Notes under the pieces: generated by a model | Seen by the model: the letters and a program-made list of their open reading frames with translations, nothing else | Told to the model about the DNA's origin: nothing | Database searches by the model: none | Origin: Oceanobacillus kimchii X50 | Lineage (GTDB): Bacteria; Bacillota; Bacilli; Bacillales; Amphibacillaceae | Direction of reading: 5' to 3' | DNA length: 64,000 nt | NCBI RefSeq assembly: GCF_000340475.1 | Contig: NZ_CM001792.1 | Coordinates: 2,484,921 to 2,548,920 of the forward strand | Program-made: the position numbers and the translations under genes | Shown: one piece after another, positions 1-8,280 of the stretch | Layout of the letters: every line of letters begins with the position of its first letter | Numbering within the stretch: the first letter of the stretch is position 1

Positions 1-383
1 TTCCAAGGATTTTCTTGACGTTCAATTTCTGCATTAAGATTTTTTAACTGTTCTTCAGTACGATTCATTTCAGCTACAGCCTTGTTATAGGCTTCAGTTG
101 CTTTTTGAGTTTCTTTTGAATTTTCGCCTGTAGCTCTTTTGCTTTCCTCATATCTCCGTTGCAATTCTTGGACTTTGCCTCTTTGTAAATCTAATGTACG
201 AGTCAAAACGTCAGACTTATCTCGCATTTCATTTAATCCACGTGCAAATCCTGTTCCGGAAGAGGTAACGGCTTTTTGTTCTTGTTTCAATGATTTTAAC
301 TGACGGTTAACTCCAGCCATACCCTGCTGAAACTGTGCAGAGTCTAAGCTAATCGTTGTACGTAATGATCCTACATTTACCAT
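1..383 (-). CDS. Phage tail tape measure protein, N-terminal part (runs off the left edge)
   Basis: Reading on the minus strand from an ATG at 383, about 127 codons stay open to base 1. The start follows a strong GGAGGAGGTAACG ribosome site. The protein begins MVNVGSLRTTISLD and continues with a long charged coiled coil (KSLKQEQKAVTS, LDLQRGKVQELQRRY), which is how siphophage tape measure proteins begin. They set tail length and are threaded through the tail tube. It lies directly after the frameshifted tail chaperone, the invariant position of this gene. Most of the protein lies outside the window, so any lytic domain cannot be seen. Confidence 0.85.
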   Translation of the reverse strand, partial: MVNVGSLRTTISLDSAQFQQGMAGVNRQLKSLKQEQKAVTSSGTGFARGLNEMRDKSDVLTRTLDLQRGKVQELQRRYEESKRATGENSKETQKATEAYNKAVAEMNRTEEQLKNLNAEIERQENPW

Positions 384-396
384 TCGTTACCTCCTC

Positions 397-938
397 CTAG
401 ACCAGATTAAGTTCATCAATGTACACCTGTTGTTCTGAATCTTCGTTATGCAAATCAAAATAAAAATGGATGTCCATCTCATCTATCCCATTGAGAGTCC
501 ATCCATTTTTTATTAGTTTTTTGTATAGTTGTTTCATAGATTTTAAATCTTCTTTAGCCTTTTTCTTTCGGGAAGCCTTTAACTCTTTTATTTGTTCTGG
601 AGTTAAGACTTCCCCTCCTCGTTTCCCTCTTCTTTTACTTCTTTCGGGTCCTTACCTGTACGAACGTAAAAGAATACGTCTCCGATAACACTTACCAATT
701 CATGTGAAGGAACACCATCGTAGAATTCATCTATCGTAAATTGGTTACCAAATACATCACAAACAAACCCTACTAGTTCGTCTGTGTTCTCTAAGGTCAT
801 TTCGGTATAGTCTATGGTTTGTTCGTATTCTAGTAACTTACGATGATGTCTAGCAGAAACAAAAGGAATTTTATAAATTGATTCTTTTCTTTTATTTTCT
901 CCATCCACTTTTTGTGGTTTATACAGTGTAATTTTCAT
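397..938 (-). CDS. Tail assembly chaperone, long frameshifted form (GT type), about 180 aa
   Basis: A -1 shift at the heptamer at 621-627 joins the 111-codon upstream frame to an open frame ending at a TAG at 397. The extension reads VLTPEQIKELKASRKKK and ends with DIHFYFDLHNEDSEQQVYID, the acidic tail typical of phage T extensions. Length fits exactly: 542 bases plus one re-read base gives 181 codons. No start codon with a ribosome site precedes the extension. By analogy with lambda G/GT, the long form bridges tape measure and tail tube protein during assembly. The stop TAG overlaps the ribosome site of the tape measure gene. Confidence 0.8.
603..938 (-). CDS. Tail assembly chaperone, short form (G type), 111 aa
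   Basis: This is the product when no frameshift occurs. It is a small acidic protein with a highly charged end (KDPKEVKEEGNEEGKS), located between the major tail protein and the tape measure. Size and place match the G-like chaperones of lambda-type siphophages. The family is recognised mainly by position and by the recoding signal, because sequence conservation is low. Confidence 0.8.
   Translation of the reverse strand: MKITLYKPQKVDGENKRKESIYKIPFVSARHHRKLLEYEQTIDYTEMTLENTDELVGFVCDVFGNQFTIDEFYDGVPSHELVSVIGDVFFYVRTGKDPKEVKEEGNEEGKS
621..627 (-). promoter_or_regulatory. -1 ribosomal frameshift site, G GGA AAC
   Basis: On the minus strand the heptamer is GGGAAAC, phased as G.GGA.AAC in the short-form frame. 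This is the X XXY YYZ pattern and differs from lambda's GGGAAAG by one base. After the slip the reading continues AAA-CGA-GGA-GGG-GAA into the open T frame with no stop. The site is about eight codons before the zero-frame stop. Confidence 0.8.
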
Positions 939-947
939 AGCTACCTC

Positions 948-1520
948 CTACACTTCTGGAACTGTTTCTTCATACACAGATTTAAACCAGTTGTCGATAA
1001 TATCAGCACTCACACTTTCACCATCTTCATCTACTTGCGCTCCAATTTGATCATCTGAAGTACGACGTAAGAATCGACCGTTGATAGTAGGTGTTTGGAA
1101 AGCTGGTGTTTCTTGTTTTGTTTCATAGTTATTTTCTGGCGGTGTAAATTTACCTTTGTATAGAACAGTGTAGCGATATGCACCATTTGCTTTTTCAGCA
1201 CGGAACATTAGTGCAAGGTATGGCGGACGATCGTTTTCACTATCAATTAAAACCCCATCATCATTAACTGTTTTACCTAATACATCAGCTTGTACAGATG
1301 GTTGTAAATCATCGGTGTTAACTACAACTGTAGTTACCCCTCTAGATTCAGCAGTTTCAGCCACACCATCATCCGCTCGTAATTCAGCAGTATTATAGGC
1401 AGGCTGTACGTTCGCTGTAATTGCTCTTCCTAAACGTTTAGGAGTTTCATATACTGTACCGTCTGCATCATCACTTGTAATTTTTGCGTAATAAATATCT
1501 CTTAATCCAACTGTTGGCAT
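948..1520 (-). CDS. Major tail (tube) protein, phi13-type family, 190 aa
   Basis: It begins MPTVGLRDIYYAKITSDD and contains ITANVQPAYNTAELRADDG, typical of the phi13-type major tail protein family that polymerises into the tail tube. It lies between the tail-completion gene and the tail chaperone, as in HK97-like siphophages. Its ATG overlaps the upstream stop by one base, which implies translational coupling. There is no Ig-like extension at its end: only 9 bases separate it from the next start. Confidence 0.85.
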   Translation of the reverse strand: MPTVGLRDIYYAKITSDDADGTVYETPKRLGRAITANVQPAYNTAELRADDGVAETAESRGVTTVVVNTDDLQPSVQADVLGKTVNDDGVLIDSENDRPPYLALMFRAEKANGAYRYTVLYKGKFTPPENNYETKQETPAFQTPTINGRFLRRTSDDQIGAQVDEDGESVSADIIDNWFKSVYEETVPEV

Positions 1521-1843
1521 TATTTTTCCTCCTTTATAATGTAAAACCGTAATACGTAATGAAATAAATTTGTATCCTCTTCAAATAATTCATTTTCGAA
1601 ATTCTTTTTAAAACCCGCTTGTTTCATACGTTGTTTTATTTGTTTCGCTTTGCTGTTAGGGTCCCATGGTGTAAATAAATCAACTTGTACATAAACTGTG
1701 CTGTAAATTTCTTCATCGTCGCTTTGAAAATCAACTTGAGGCAAATAAAAAAAGCGAATATATTCTTTTTCGCTTCCTGTGTAATTCTGATATTCAACTG
1801 GTATTCCTATTGGTCCTAATGTGTCCATTATTAATTGGTTCAT
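1520..1843 (-). CDS. Tail terminator/completion-type protein, 107 aa
   Basis: A small protein with short beta-rich segments (EYIRFFYLPQVDF, STVYVQVDLFTPWD) that resembles the small tail completion proteins preceding the tube gene in siphophages. The identification rests on gene order (capsid, connector, joining protein, gp10-like, this gene, tube) and on size. Its start overlaps the previous gene by 4 bases. Confidence 0.55.
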   Translation of the reverse strand: MNQLIMDTLGPIGIPVEYQNYTGSEKEYIRFFYLPQVDFQSDDEEIYSTVYVQVDLFTPWDPNSKAKQIKQRMKQAGFKKNFENELFEEDTNLFHYVLRFYIIKEEK

Positions 1844-2208
1844 AGGAATGACCTCAATGAATCTCTTATACTATTTGCCATAGCTTGTTCGATTCTAATT
1901 CGATTCTGGTTAAATGCAGGCCCCATAAAAGGTTGTGCAGACATTTTCGAAGTACCAACTTCTAACATGTAACCGTAATAAGCCTTACCTTGGTTATCTA
2001 CATAAACTTCTATCTGATCATTCTCCACATCTGATAATTCAATATGCCCTTTCAAATTACCAGTACGGACACGAACGATATCTTTAGCAGACTTTTGCAT
2101 TACCTTTCCGCCTGCTTCAAGTGCATCTTTTTTAGATTTTTCGGTGTCTCTTTCCATACCATCCAGTTCACGCATGAGTTCGTCTAATCCTTGAAATTGC
2201 ATATCCAT
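1840..2208 (-). CDS. HK97 gp10-like minor tail / neck protein, 122 aa
   Basis: It starts with a helical segment (LDELMRELDGMERDTEKS) followed by ALEAGGKVMQKSAKDIVRVRTGNLKGHIE and a C-terminal AYYGYMLEVGTSKMSAQPFM. The pairing of 'RTGNLK' with 'GTSKMSAQPFM' is characteristic of the HK97-gp10 family. These proteins act at the head-tail interface or tail tip end. The stop is directly adjacent to the preceding start codon region, so genes 1520-2535 form a tight coupled string. Confidence 0.8.
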   Translation of the reverse strand: MDMQFQGLDELMRELDGMERDTEKSKKDALEAGGKVMQKSAKDIVRVRTGNLKGHIELSDVENDQIEVYVDNQGKAYYGYMLEVGTSKMSAQPFMGPAFNQNRIRIEQAMANSIRDSLRSFL

Positions 2209-2535
2209 TTAAGACACCGCCTTTAATACAACAAGCATTTCCTTTTTCAATCCGTCCACATCTTCAATAGATTCAATGGAGTGTTCCTTTCCCCTCCACA
2301 GTGCAGACAATTCTTCTGGTCTTTCGTCATCAGTAAGTTTAGATTGATAACGAATAGTAAACTCTCTATTATGTTCCATTTGCACTTGTGCAGCAGCATA
2401 TCGAGTAGAACCTTTTAGTGTTTTTAAAGATGCCCATGCTTTGGTGTAAGTGTCATGACCAGGTACAGGATATCCACCCTCTTTAGGTTTTGGAGTTATG
2501 AAAGTTAATCTTTGCTTTTGGTAACCAGCATTCAT
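2209..2535 (-). CDS. Head-tail joining (head closure) protein, 108 aa
   Basis: The beginning MNAGYQKQRLTFITPKP and the mid segment KAWASLKTLKGSTRYAAAQVQ, with EFTIRYQSKLTD, match the phage head-tail joining protein family (SPP1 gp16-like), a beta-barrel that closes the portal complex. It lies between the connector and the gp10-like protein, as expected. The ATG is one base after the stop of the 50-codon gene. Confidence 0.75.
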   Translation of the reverse strand: MNAGYQKQRLTFITPKPKEGGYPVPGHDTYTKAWASLKTLKGSTRYAAAQVQMEHNREFTIRYQSKLTDDERPEELSALWRGKEHSIESIEDVDGLKKEMLVVLKAVS

Positions 2536-2536
2536 T

Positions 2537-2689
2537 TTACTTCTTACCTTTTGATTCGTCTTTCACTTCCAAATAACCAGCATCTGCAATTTCTTTAATT
2601 CTTTGTTTCGAACCTTCATAATACACACCTGGTTTATAGAGTTTTTTTGTTTCTTTATCTTTAAACTTTTTAATTACTTTTGCTTTCAT
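2537..2689 (-). CDS. Small conserved phage head-region protein, 50 aa
   Basis: ATG at 2689 to TAA at 2537 encodes a basic peptide, MKAKVIKKFKDKETKKLYKP, ending GYLEVKDESKGKK. The pattern 'V.K.F.D..T.KLY..G..YE....R..EI...GYLEV' is a short beta-type domain often found beside phage connectors, also as one domain of larger head proteins (YqbF-like). It fills the gap between connector and joining protein without spare sequence. The function is unknown. Confidence 0.7.
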   Translation of the reverse strand: MKAKVIKKFKDKETKKLYKPGVYYEGSKQRIKEIADAGYLEVKDESKGKK

Positions 2690-2693
2690 GAAA

Positions 2694-2999
2694 TTATTCC
2701 TCCCTTTCTGGTAATTCTCTTGCTTTTAGTTGCAAAATCATTCGTTCTAAACTGTAATTCAGATTAGAGGTGATAGTTCCAACAACTTGTGGTCTACGTT
2801 CTTCGTACAGATTGGCCACCATTAATTTGATGGCCATTCCATACCTTTTTGTGGTTTGATCTTTTATGCCGGAATCCTCTAAATCCTCTACAGCAATGTC
2901 AATTAAATCATTTAGGAAGGTTTCCTCTTCGGGTTCTTCCTCTAGAATATCCTCAATGCGTAAATACCTAGCTACCTCTTGCACATCTGGTACTGGCAT
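2694..2999 (-). CDS. Head-tail connector (gp6-like), 101 aa
   Basis: An all-helical acidic protein: PDVQEVARYLRIEDILEEEPE, then NDLIDIAVEDLEDSG, then RYGMAIKLMVANLYEERRPQ. This is the layout of the HK97 gp6 / Phage_connect_1 family that forms a ring under the portal. The start ATG has a GGAGG site that overlaps the end of the FN3 extension frame (stop at 3012). Confidence 0.8.
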   Translation of the reverse strand: MPVPDVQEVARYLRIEDILEEEPEEETFLNDLIDIAVEDLEDSGIKDQTTKRYGMAIKLMVANLYEERRPQVVGTITSNLNYSLERMILQLKARELPEREE

Positions 3000-3011
3000 A
3001 ATAAAACCTCC

Positions 3012-3299
3012 TTATTCTTCTGGAGGATCTGGATTTTCTGTAGCTTCCGTAGTCACAGATAATACTTCACTTAATGGAGATTCTAATCCATTTACTCCGA
3101 TAGCTTTAACTTGATAATCATAAGTGGTTTCAGCATCTAGTCCACTTTCTGCTAATGAAGTTCCTTTTCTAACCCCAATAGAATTACCATTTCTATAAAT
3201 CTCATATTCTTTGATGCCCTCACTGTAACTTACTGCATCCCAAGATAAAGTAAGCCCTGTACCCGTTATATTCGATGCAGCTAAGCCGGAGGGCGCATT
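3012..3299 (-). CDS. Fibronectin type III domain, probably a +1 frameshift extension of the capsid protein
   Basis: About 95 codons encode one complete FN3 fold: NAPSGLAASNITGTGLTLSW, then EYEIYRNGNSIGV, then TYDYQVKAIGVNG, with an acidic tail ENPDPPEE. No start codon with a ribosome site lies near the domain boundary; the only upstream in-frame start is a TTG at 3356 inside the capsid gene without a usable site. The frame is entered precisely at the capsid stop by a +1 slip (CCC.TAA to CCT.AAT), giving the natural junction ATP-NAPSGL. FN3 and Ig-like domains on phage capsids are thought to bind host surface sugars. Confidence 0.7.
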   Translation of the reverse strand, partial: NAPSGLAASNITGTGLTLSWDAVSYSEGIKEYEIYRNGNSIGVRKGTSLAESGLDAETTYDYQVKAIGVNGLESPLSEVLSVTTEATENPDPPEE

Positions 3300-3303
3300 A
3301 GGG
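3298..3303 (-). promoter_or_regulatory. +1 frameshift 'shifty stop' CCC TAA at the end of the capsid gene
   Basis: The capsid reading ends ACT CCC TAA. A proline tRNA on CCC can re-pair with CCT one base downstream, after which AAT GCG CCC continues into the FN3 domain. The shift uses the slow stop codon as the stimulator. Listeria phage PSA is known to use +1 frameshifting at the ends of its capsid and tail genes. Confidence 0.6.
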
Positions 3304-4437
3304 AGTAGCCACTTTCGCGATACGGAATGCAGAGGCAAGCTTGATTTGATGATCAAACCATGCTGTTACAACAAACTGTTCAATCCCCGTTTTAACATCT
3401 TTATCACGCTCGTACTGTGTAGTCGCAATGTCATAGTTGTAATGAGAATATGAGAAGTCTCCTACAATTGGATCAACTGCAGCATCCACAAACACAACCG
3501 GCTTACCAAGTACTTGTTCTGGTTGAGCGCCATAAAGCGTTGCATTTCCGTTAGCTAATGTTTTAATGATTTTAGTGTAATCAGTTTTTCTCATTACGAT
3601 CGTTGCGTTATCACGATAGTCTTCATGCAAATCATCTATAGCATTAGTAATAGCTTCAAACATCTCTGCACCTGATACCTCTTTAATTCCAACTTCTTCA
3701 GAATAAAACGACATGTGACCTTCACCAGTCTTTGGAGAGGTAGCGAAAGCTACTTTCTTTTCTTTAGCGGCAACACCTGACTCTAAAGCTCTATCAACTG
3801 TAGAAACTATATTTGCATTTGTTCCAAGTAACACCGTTTCAGAGATACCTGAGAATACTTTAAACTTATTACGTCCGAATGAAACCGTATCACCCTTCGC
3901 TTTTAATTCTTTTGCAGTTTCTTTGTCCGCAATGAAATCATCGTCATCTAACGTAAAGCTAATTTTAGGAATTTCGAGATTAGTAATTTGCGTGAATGTT
4001 GATAAACCACGTAATTGATTCTTTACAGTTGGTTCAGTAATAATGTCATTAGAAACTGTTTTTGGTAGGAATTTACCTCCCCCGGTAGAAGCATCATCCC
4101 CTAACGCCTGTCTTACATCTTTAGGGACTGGTTCATTTTTCATAACTGCCTTAATGAAGTCAGCTTTTGCTTTCATTTTCTTCTCTGATGGATCAGCAAT
4201 GTTTTGAATTTCATCTTTCTGATTAAACTTTGTTTTTTGTTCTTGCTCTAGTTGATCATGTTGTTCTTTAATTACATCAAAGCGCATTTTCAGATCGTCA
4301 CGAGAGCTCTGTAGATTCTTGATATCCTCAGTTGACTTATCAGTATCAATAGCTGCAGAAGCTAACTCATTTTCAACCTTTTGCAATTGTTGCCCTACTG
4401 TAGATAAATTCTGTTTCAATTCGTATAATGTTTTCAT
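3298..4437 (-). CDS. Major capsid protein, HK97 fold, 379 aa
   Basis: Residues 1-100 form a long coiled coil (LYELKQNLSTVGQQLQKVEN, then DDLKMRFDVIKEQHDQLEQE), the scaffold-like delta domain that the adjacent protease would remove. The rest is an HK97 capsid fold, with LPKTVSNDIITEPTVKNQLR at the start of the mature part and EQFVVTAWFDHQIKLASAFR near the end. A cleavage site around residues 110-120 is inferred, not seen. It begins 3 bases after the protease stop. A minority of chains may carry the FN3 extension (about 474 aa). Confidence 0.9.
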   Translation of the reverse strand: MKTLYELKQNLSTVGQQLQKVENELASAAIDTDKSTEDIKNLQSSRDDLKMRFDVIKEQHDQLEQEQKTKFNQKDEIQNIADPSEKKMKAKADFIKAVMKNEPVPKDVRQALGDDASTGGGKFLPKTVSNDIITEPTVKNQLRGLSTFTQITNLEIPKISFTLDDDDFIADKETAKELKAKGDTVSFGRNKFKVFSGISETVLLGTNANIVSTVDRALESGVAAKEKKVAFATSPKTGEGHMSFYSEEVGIKEVSGAEMFEAITNAIDDLHEDYRDNATIVMRKTDYTKIIKTLANGNATLYGAQPEQVLGKPVVFVDAAVDPIVGDFSYSHYNYDIATTQYERDKDVKTGIEQFVVTAWFDHQIKLASAFRIAKVATP

Positions 4438-4440
4438 AAT

Positions 4441-5184
4441 TTAAATTCCTCCTAAAATATCATTTATTAGATTTGCATTATTCCTTGCCCTTTCGGCAAT
4501 TAATTGTCTTTCTTTCATTTCTTCGCCTGTAATGTCAGTAATATCGTTATCTGTTAATTGCTTAGGTACGTTTTTATACTTAGCAAATAAATCTTGGCTA
4601 ATTGAAGCAGCCATTTTGTTTTCTTCTTGAACCACATCGCACAACCCATACACATATGCTTCATCTGCACTTAGCCACGTTTCTGCATCTAACATTTCTT
4701 GAAGTTTTTCATCTGATAGTTTGTCTCCTGCTTTTTCAAGATAAGATTGTTTACTAGAATTACTGATACGATCTAAATCATCTGCCTGCTTTCGTAAATC
4801 AGCAGAATTACCAGCTACTATCGTCCATGCATTGTGAATCATCAGCATAGAGTTTTTTGGCATATAAATGGTATCTCCAGCCATAGCAATTACACTTGCT
4901 ATAGATGCAGCTAAAGCATCTATATAAACATTGACTTGCGCTTTGTGTCTTTTTAACATGTTGTGAATTGCTATACCTTCGAAAACGGAACCACCAGGAG
5001 AATTAATGTATAAATTTATCGTAGATATATCTCCCAGATTATCTAAATCATCCTTAAAGGTAGTTGCTGTGGTATCTTCTTCAATCCATTGATAGCGCTC
5101 AATGTCTCCGTAAATAAAAATATCTCCTGACTTTTGATCAGCAGACATCTTCATATCCCAAAACTTTTTAATTTTCGCTCCCAT
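4441..5184 (-). CDS. ClpP-like prohead maturation protease, 247 aa
   Basis: A serine protease of the ClpP/S14 type that cleaves the capsid delta domain during head maturation. The oxyanion region is NSPGGSVFEG (61-70), the nucleophile is probably Ser94 in ALAASIAS, the catalytic His is His117 in MLMIHNAW, and an Asp lies in the AETWLSADEAYVYG segment. The position between portal and capsid is diagnostic. The C-terminal 50 residues are charged and helical (ITGEEMKERQLIAERARNNA), possibly a capsid-binding tail. Compare the host ClpP at the other end of the window. Confidence 0.9.
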   Translation of the reverse strand: MGAKIKKFWDMKMSADQKSGDIFIYGDIERYQWIEEDTTATTFKDDLDNLGDISTINLYINSPGGSVFEGIAIHNMLKRHKAQVNVYIDALAASIASVIAMAGDTIYMPKNSMLMIHNAWTIVAGNSADLRKQADDLDRISNSSKQSYLEKAGDKLSDEKLQEMLDAETWLSADEAYVYGLCDVVQEENKMAASISQDLFAKYKNVPKQLTDNDITDITGEEMKERQLIAERARNNANLINDILGGI

Positions 5185-5218
5185 AATCTCTTATCACCAC
5201 CTTTCAAGGCATAATAAA

Positions 5219-5237
5219 AACACGTATTAAACGTGTT
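5219..5237 (-). terminator. Hairpin between portal and protease genes (weak terminator or processing site)
   Basis: A perfect 7-bp inverted repeat AACACGT / ACGTGTT with a 5-base loop is followed on the minus strand by TTTTTATTA. The stem has only three G-C pairs and lies inside a tightly packed operon, so it would at most reduce downstream transcription. Confidence 0.35.
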
Positions 5238-6444
5238 ATTCATCTTTTTTGTTATTTGTTTTTCTTTCGCTTGGATCTAAATCAATTGGATACAAATCTC
5301 CACTAACCCACAACTTAGAAGCATTTCCGCCAAGAGGTTGATCATCTTCTTTCATCCTTACTTCATCTGGTGTGAGCCAACCATTCCTAATAGCTTTAGC
5401 GTAATACTCACCCTGAACAGCAGTATCAGCACGTAATAAGGCTTTGACGTTAAATTTAAAATAATAACCAGCTTTTCTTTGAACTGGTGTAAGTAACTTT
5501 TTATTAAATTCTTGTTCATACTGTCTGACAATTGGCATAAGCGTAAGGTCCACATACACCCTCATAAAATGTTCATTACTTGAGTAGCTTTGACCTTCAT
5601 TATCATTAAGCATCGTAACTGGTATATTAAATACATTCGCAACACGTGATCTAGTTATTCTCTCTGTAGCCAACGTATCCGCAGCAACGTATTTTCTTTC
5701 CAGTTCATTAATCTCTACTCCTGGCTCTTGGAACAGAATACCACCATTTTCTTGATAGAAACGTTTAAAATCAGCAATTACTTTATCACGTTTTTCGTTA
5801 TCAATATTAGCTGCGTATTTTAGTATAAAAGAGTTTGGCGCACTTTTCATTTCCTTCAAGCTAAACTCTCTCACGGCTTTATCAAAGTCATTCGCATTAC
5901 TTAACACTTCTATTGGATTAATGCCTTTTATACTGTTGGACCCAATAATGTGTTTAACATGAAGCATTTCCATGTTATGAATATAGTATCTATTCCCATC
6001 TTCACCTAGAATTTGATACCACAATTCTTTTGTATTGGATTCTAGTACAGGTTCAACATAATCCGGGTTGATTAATGTTAATTTGGTTGGTTGTTGACGA
6101 ATATCTCTTTCTATCAAGGCATATCCATTTCCTTTTTCATTTCGATTGGTTTCTAAATTACGAATAAATTCAAAACCAGTCATATTAGAATTAGGATTAT
6201 GAAGTAATACATCAGAAGCTTGATTACTAGCTAAACTGTAATTTTCATAAAGCTTTAAAGGTAATGTAGCCACACTGTTTGATAGTCTAGTAACTACACT
6301 AAATATCGTTTCATTTGTCGCTAGTGTGGAGTTGTCAAAGCCCCAGAAAGTACGATTTGCCCATGAACTAAAATCAAATTGCTTACCTTTCCATGCCATG
6401 TAAGCACCAAAGGCAGCGTTTTTTACTCGTTGAAATATCTTCAA
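5236..6444 (-). CDS. Portal protein, HK97/SPP1-like family, 402 aa
   Basis: The dodecameric head vertex through which DNA is packaged. Characteristic segments are NETIFSVVTRLSNSVATLPL near the N-terminus, NPNSNMTGFEFIRNLETNRN, and VANVFNIPVTMLNDNEGQSY, with the end KEDDQPLGGNASKLWVSGDL. I chose the TTG at 6444 (MKIFQRVKN) because it has a GGTGG site 7 bases upstream; an in-frame TTG at 6462 lacks one. It lies between the large terminase and the prohead protease. Confidence 0.9.
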   Translation of the reverse strand: MKIFQRVKNAAFGAYMAWKGKQFDFSSWANRTFWGFDNSTLATNETIFSVVTRLSNSVATLPLKLYENYSLASNQASDVLLHNPNSNMTGFEFIRNLETNRNEKGNGYALIERDIRQQPTKLTLINPDYVEPVLESNTKELWYQILGEDGNRYYIHNMEMLHVKHIIGSNSIKGINPIEVLSNANDFDKAVREFSLKEMKSAPNSFILKYAANIDNEKRDKVIADFKRFYQENGGILFQEPGVEINELERKYVAADTLATERITRSRVANVFNIPVTMLNDNEGQSYSSNEHFMRVYVDLTLMPIVRQYEQEFNKKLLTPVQRKAGYYFKFNVKALLRADTAVQGEYYAKAIRNGWLTPDEVRMKEDDQPLGGNASKLWVSGDLYPIDLDPSERKTNNKKDE

Positions 6445-6486
6445 TTTATCACCACCCTTCAAAGTATTAGATATTAGATCACCACC

Positions 6487-8280
6487 TTATTTTAGTAAAT
6501 CAGCCATACTGACAACTCCAATATCTCCGTCACTACTAGCGACTATCAACTTCTCCATTACTTTTGTATGAGCGTTTAATAATGCAGCAAAACCATCTAT
6601 TTTACGATACCTACCTGCTTTTGTCGGCATTCGGTTATTGTTTCTATCCTTCACAAGCTCAACATTATTGATATACCACCGTAGTAACGGATTTTCATTA
6701 AATATAACTTTTCCATCTAGGAACATTTCTTTCAAATCATCTAACGCTGGACCTAATGTAACAAACCCTTGTCGCACTACTTCGGTAACATATCCTTTTT
6801 CCTCCAGTGATTTGTTTAATCTAAAGGCTTTTGCTGGGTCATACGTTATTAATTCAACATTATAGATATTCGCTTGTTCTTCGAGCCATTTTTCTACAAT
6901 ATCTTTGTTTATATATTCTTCATCCACAATGGTTAGATAACCCAACCTTTCCCACTCTCGGTAAGGTATCTTTTCGTTATTTTCAATTACTTTCTTAAGC
7001 GGTATCCATGAGTGAGATAATACAAAAACCTCACCAGTATCTAACGGAAATTCTAGGCAAGCACTTGTAAAATCCTCGGAATCAGATAAATCATAACCTC
7101 CAACAGCTTGCGCTCCTCTCATTGCTTTTACATCCATATGTTTATCGTTTTTTTCTAATGTCTTGAAATCAATGAACGGAACCTTACTGCCGTTCGCAAA
7201 GATATTAAATTGCTTTGTTATGAAGTCTGATCGTTCTTCTGGAGTACGCTTGTCCTTATCCCAATCGCCTGTTAAAACATCTAAATCAAGAGAAACGCCC
7301 ATATTTGGATTAGCTTTAATCCAATTTTCGGGTTGATCAAATTCTTTTTCGCTATCTAATTCAGCTAAATAATAAAATGTTCTTTCGTCTTGAATTGCTC
7401 CTTCTAAGACTTGAACTCCATCATCATAATATTTAACCAATGGACCATCTAATTGGTATCCTGCTGTAGTAATATATAAAATTAAAGGTTGTTTACGAGA
7501 ACCACGTGATTTTTTCATTACGTTAATCAATTTATAGTCTTTAAACTCGTGAATCTCATCAAACACACCTAAATGCGTGTTTAATCCATCTAGTTTTTCA
7601 CTATCTGATGCCCTAGGTTCGATTGTAGAAAATGTTTTATCGTACTTTATTTCATCACGCTTTGCATTAAACTGTTTATTCAACTTAGGTGATTTCTTAA
7701 CCATTTTTTTAGCTTCTTCAAAGATGATTCCTGCTTGTTGCTTTGTATTGGCTAAAAGGAACACATCCGCTCCATTTTCCCCATCTTTAGAGAAAGAATA
7801 GAGAGATAAGCCACTAATTAAGGTCGACTTTCCATTTTTTCGACCAATAAAAATAAGACCCTCTCGAAAGCGTCTTATACCTGTGTCTTTATGAACCCAA
7901 CCATATAATGAACCAATGACGAAGTGTTGCCACGGTTGGGCTACTAGTTGATTAAAATCACCTTTTGATGGTTTACAAAACTTTTCGATAAATCGTACCG
8001 GACGATGCCCTTTATCTTCTACGAATATCCATGGGAACTCGTCTGTTCCTTGCCTTTTTAAGTCGTTAAGGTGTCTTTTTGCAGCCAATATGTTATTTTT
8101 ACTAGCTACAATGCTACCTTTTACTAATTGTTCCGCATACCAAGTAGTGAGTAATTTATCTGATGGTATTTCTAAAATGTTTCCTTTCTTAACCTGTTCT
8201 TTTTTCCATGTAATAAAGCTAAAACTTTGCTTTGCTTTTTTAACGTTTTTAGAAATTGTCGAAGTCGTTGTCATCTTCAT
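6487..8280 (-). CDS. terL: Terminase large subunit, 597 aa
   Basis: The packaging motor and nuclease. Walker A is GRKNGKST (146-153), Walker B is LGVFDEIHEF (D241-E242), and a nuclease Asp is D397 in VGGYDLSDSED, with a further Asp in ITYDPAKAF. The N-terminal arrangement with RPVRFIEKFCKPSKG and QPWQHFVIGSLYGW fits the HK97/P27-partner class. It overlaps the small subunit gene by 32 bases. The paired P27 small subunit and the nearby HNH protein suggest a cos-type packager. Confidence 0.93.
   Translation of the reverse strand: MKMTTTSTISKNVKKAKQSFSFITWKKEQVKKGNILEIPSDKLLTTWYAEQLVKGSIVASKNNILAAKRHLNDLKRQGTDEFPWIFVEDKGHRPVRFIEKFCKPSKGDFNQLVAQPWQHFVIGSLYGWVHKDTGIRRFREGLIFIGRKNGKSTLISGLSLYSFSKDGENGADVFLLANTKQQAGIIFEEAKKMVKKSPKLNKQFNAKRDEIKYDKTFSTIEPRASDSEKLDGLNTHLGVFDEIHEFKDYKLINVMKKSRGSRKQPLILYITTAGYQLDGPLVKYYDDGVQVLEGAIQDERTFYYLAELDSEKEFDQPENWIKANPNMGVSLDLDVLTGDWDKDKRTPEERSDFITKQFNIFANGSKVPFIDFKTLEKNDKHMDVKAMRGAQAVGGYDLSDSEDFTSACLEFPLDTGEVFVLSHSWIPLKKVIENNEKIPYREWERLGYLTIVDEEYINKDIVEKWLEEQANIYNVELITYDPAKAFRLNKSLEEKGYVTEVVRQGFVTLGPALDDLKEMFLDGKVIFNENPLLRWYINNVELVKDRNNNRMPTKAGRYRKIDGFAALLNAHTKVMEKLIVASSDGDIGVVSMADLLK

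Noticed and set aside
470..688. Plus-strand frame opposite the tail chaperone
   Set aside because: It is the antisense of the chaperone and its frameshift extension, has no ribosome site, and has low-complexity hydrophobic/serine composition.
3012..3356. Independent FN3 gene starting at TTG 3356
   Set aside because: The first 18 residues are out-of-frame capsid sequence and there is no ribosome site; the FN3 fold starts precisely at the capsid stop, which favours recoding.
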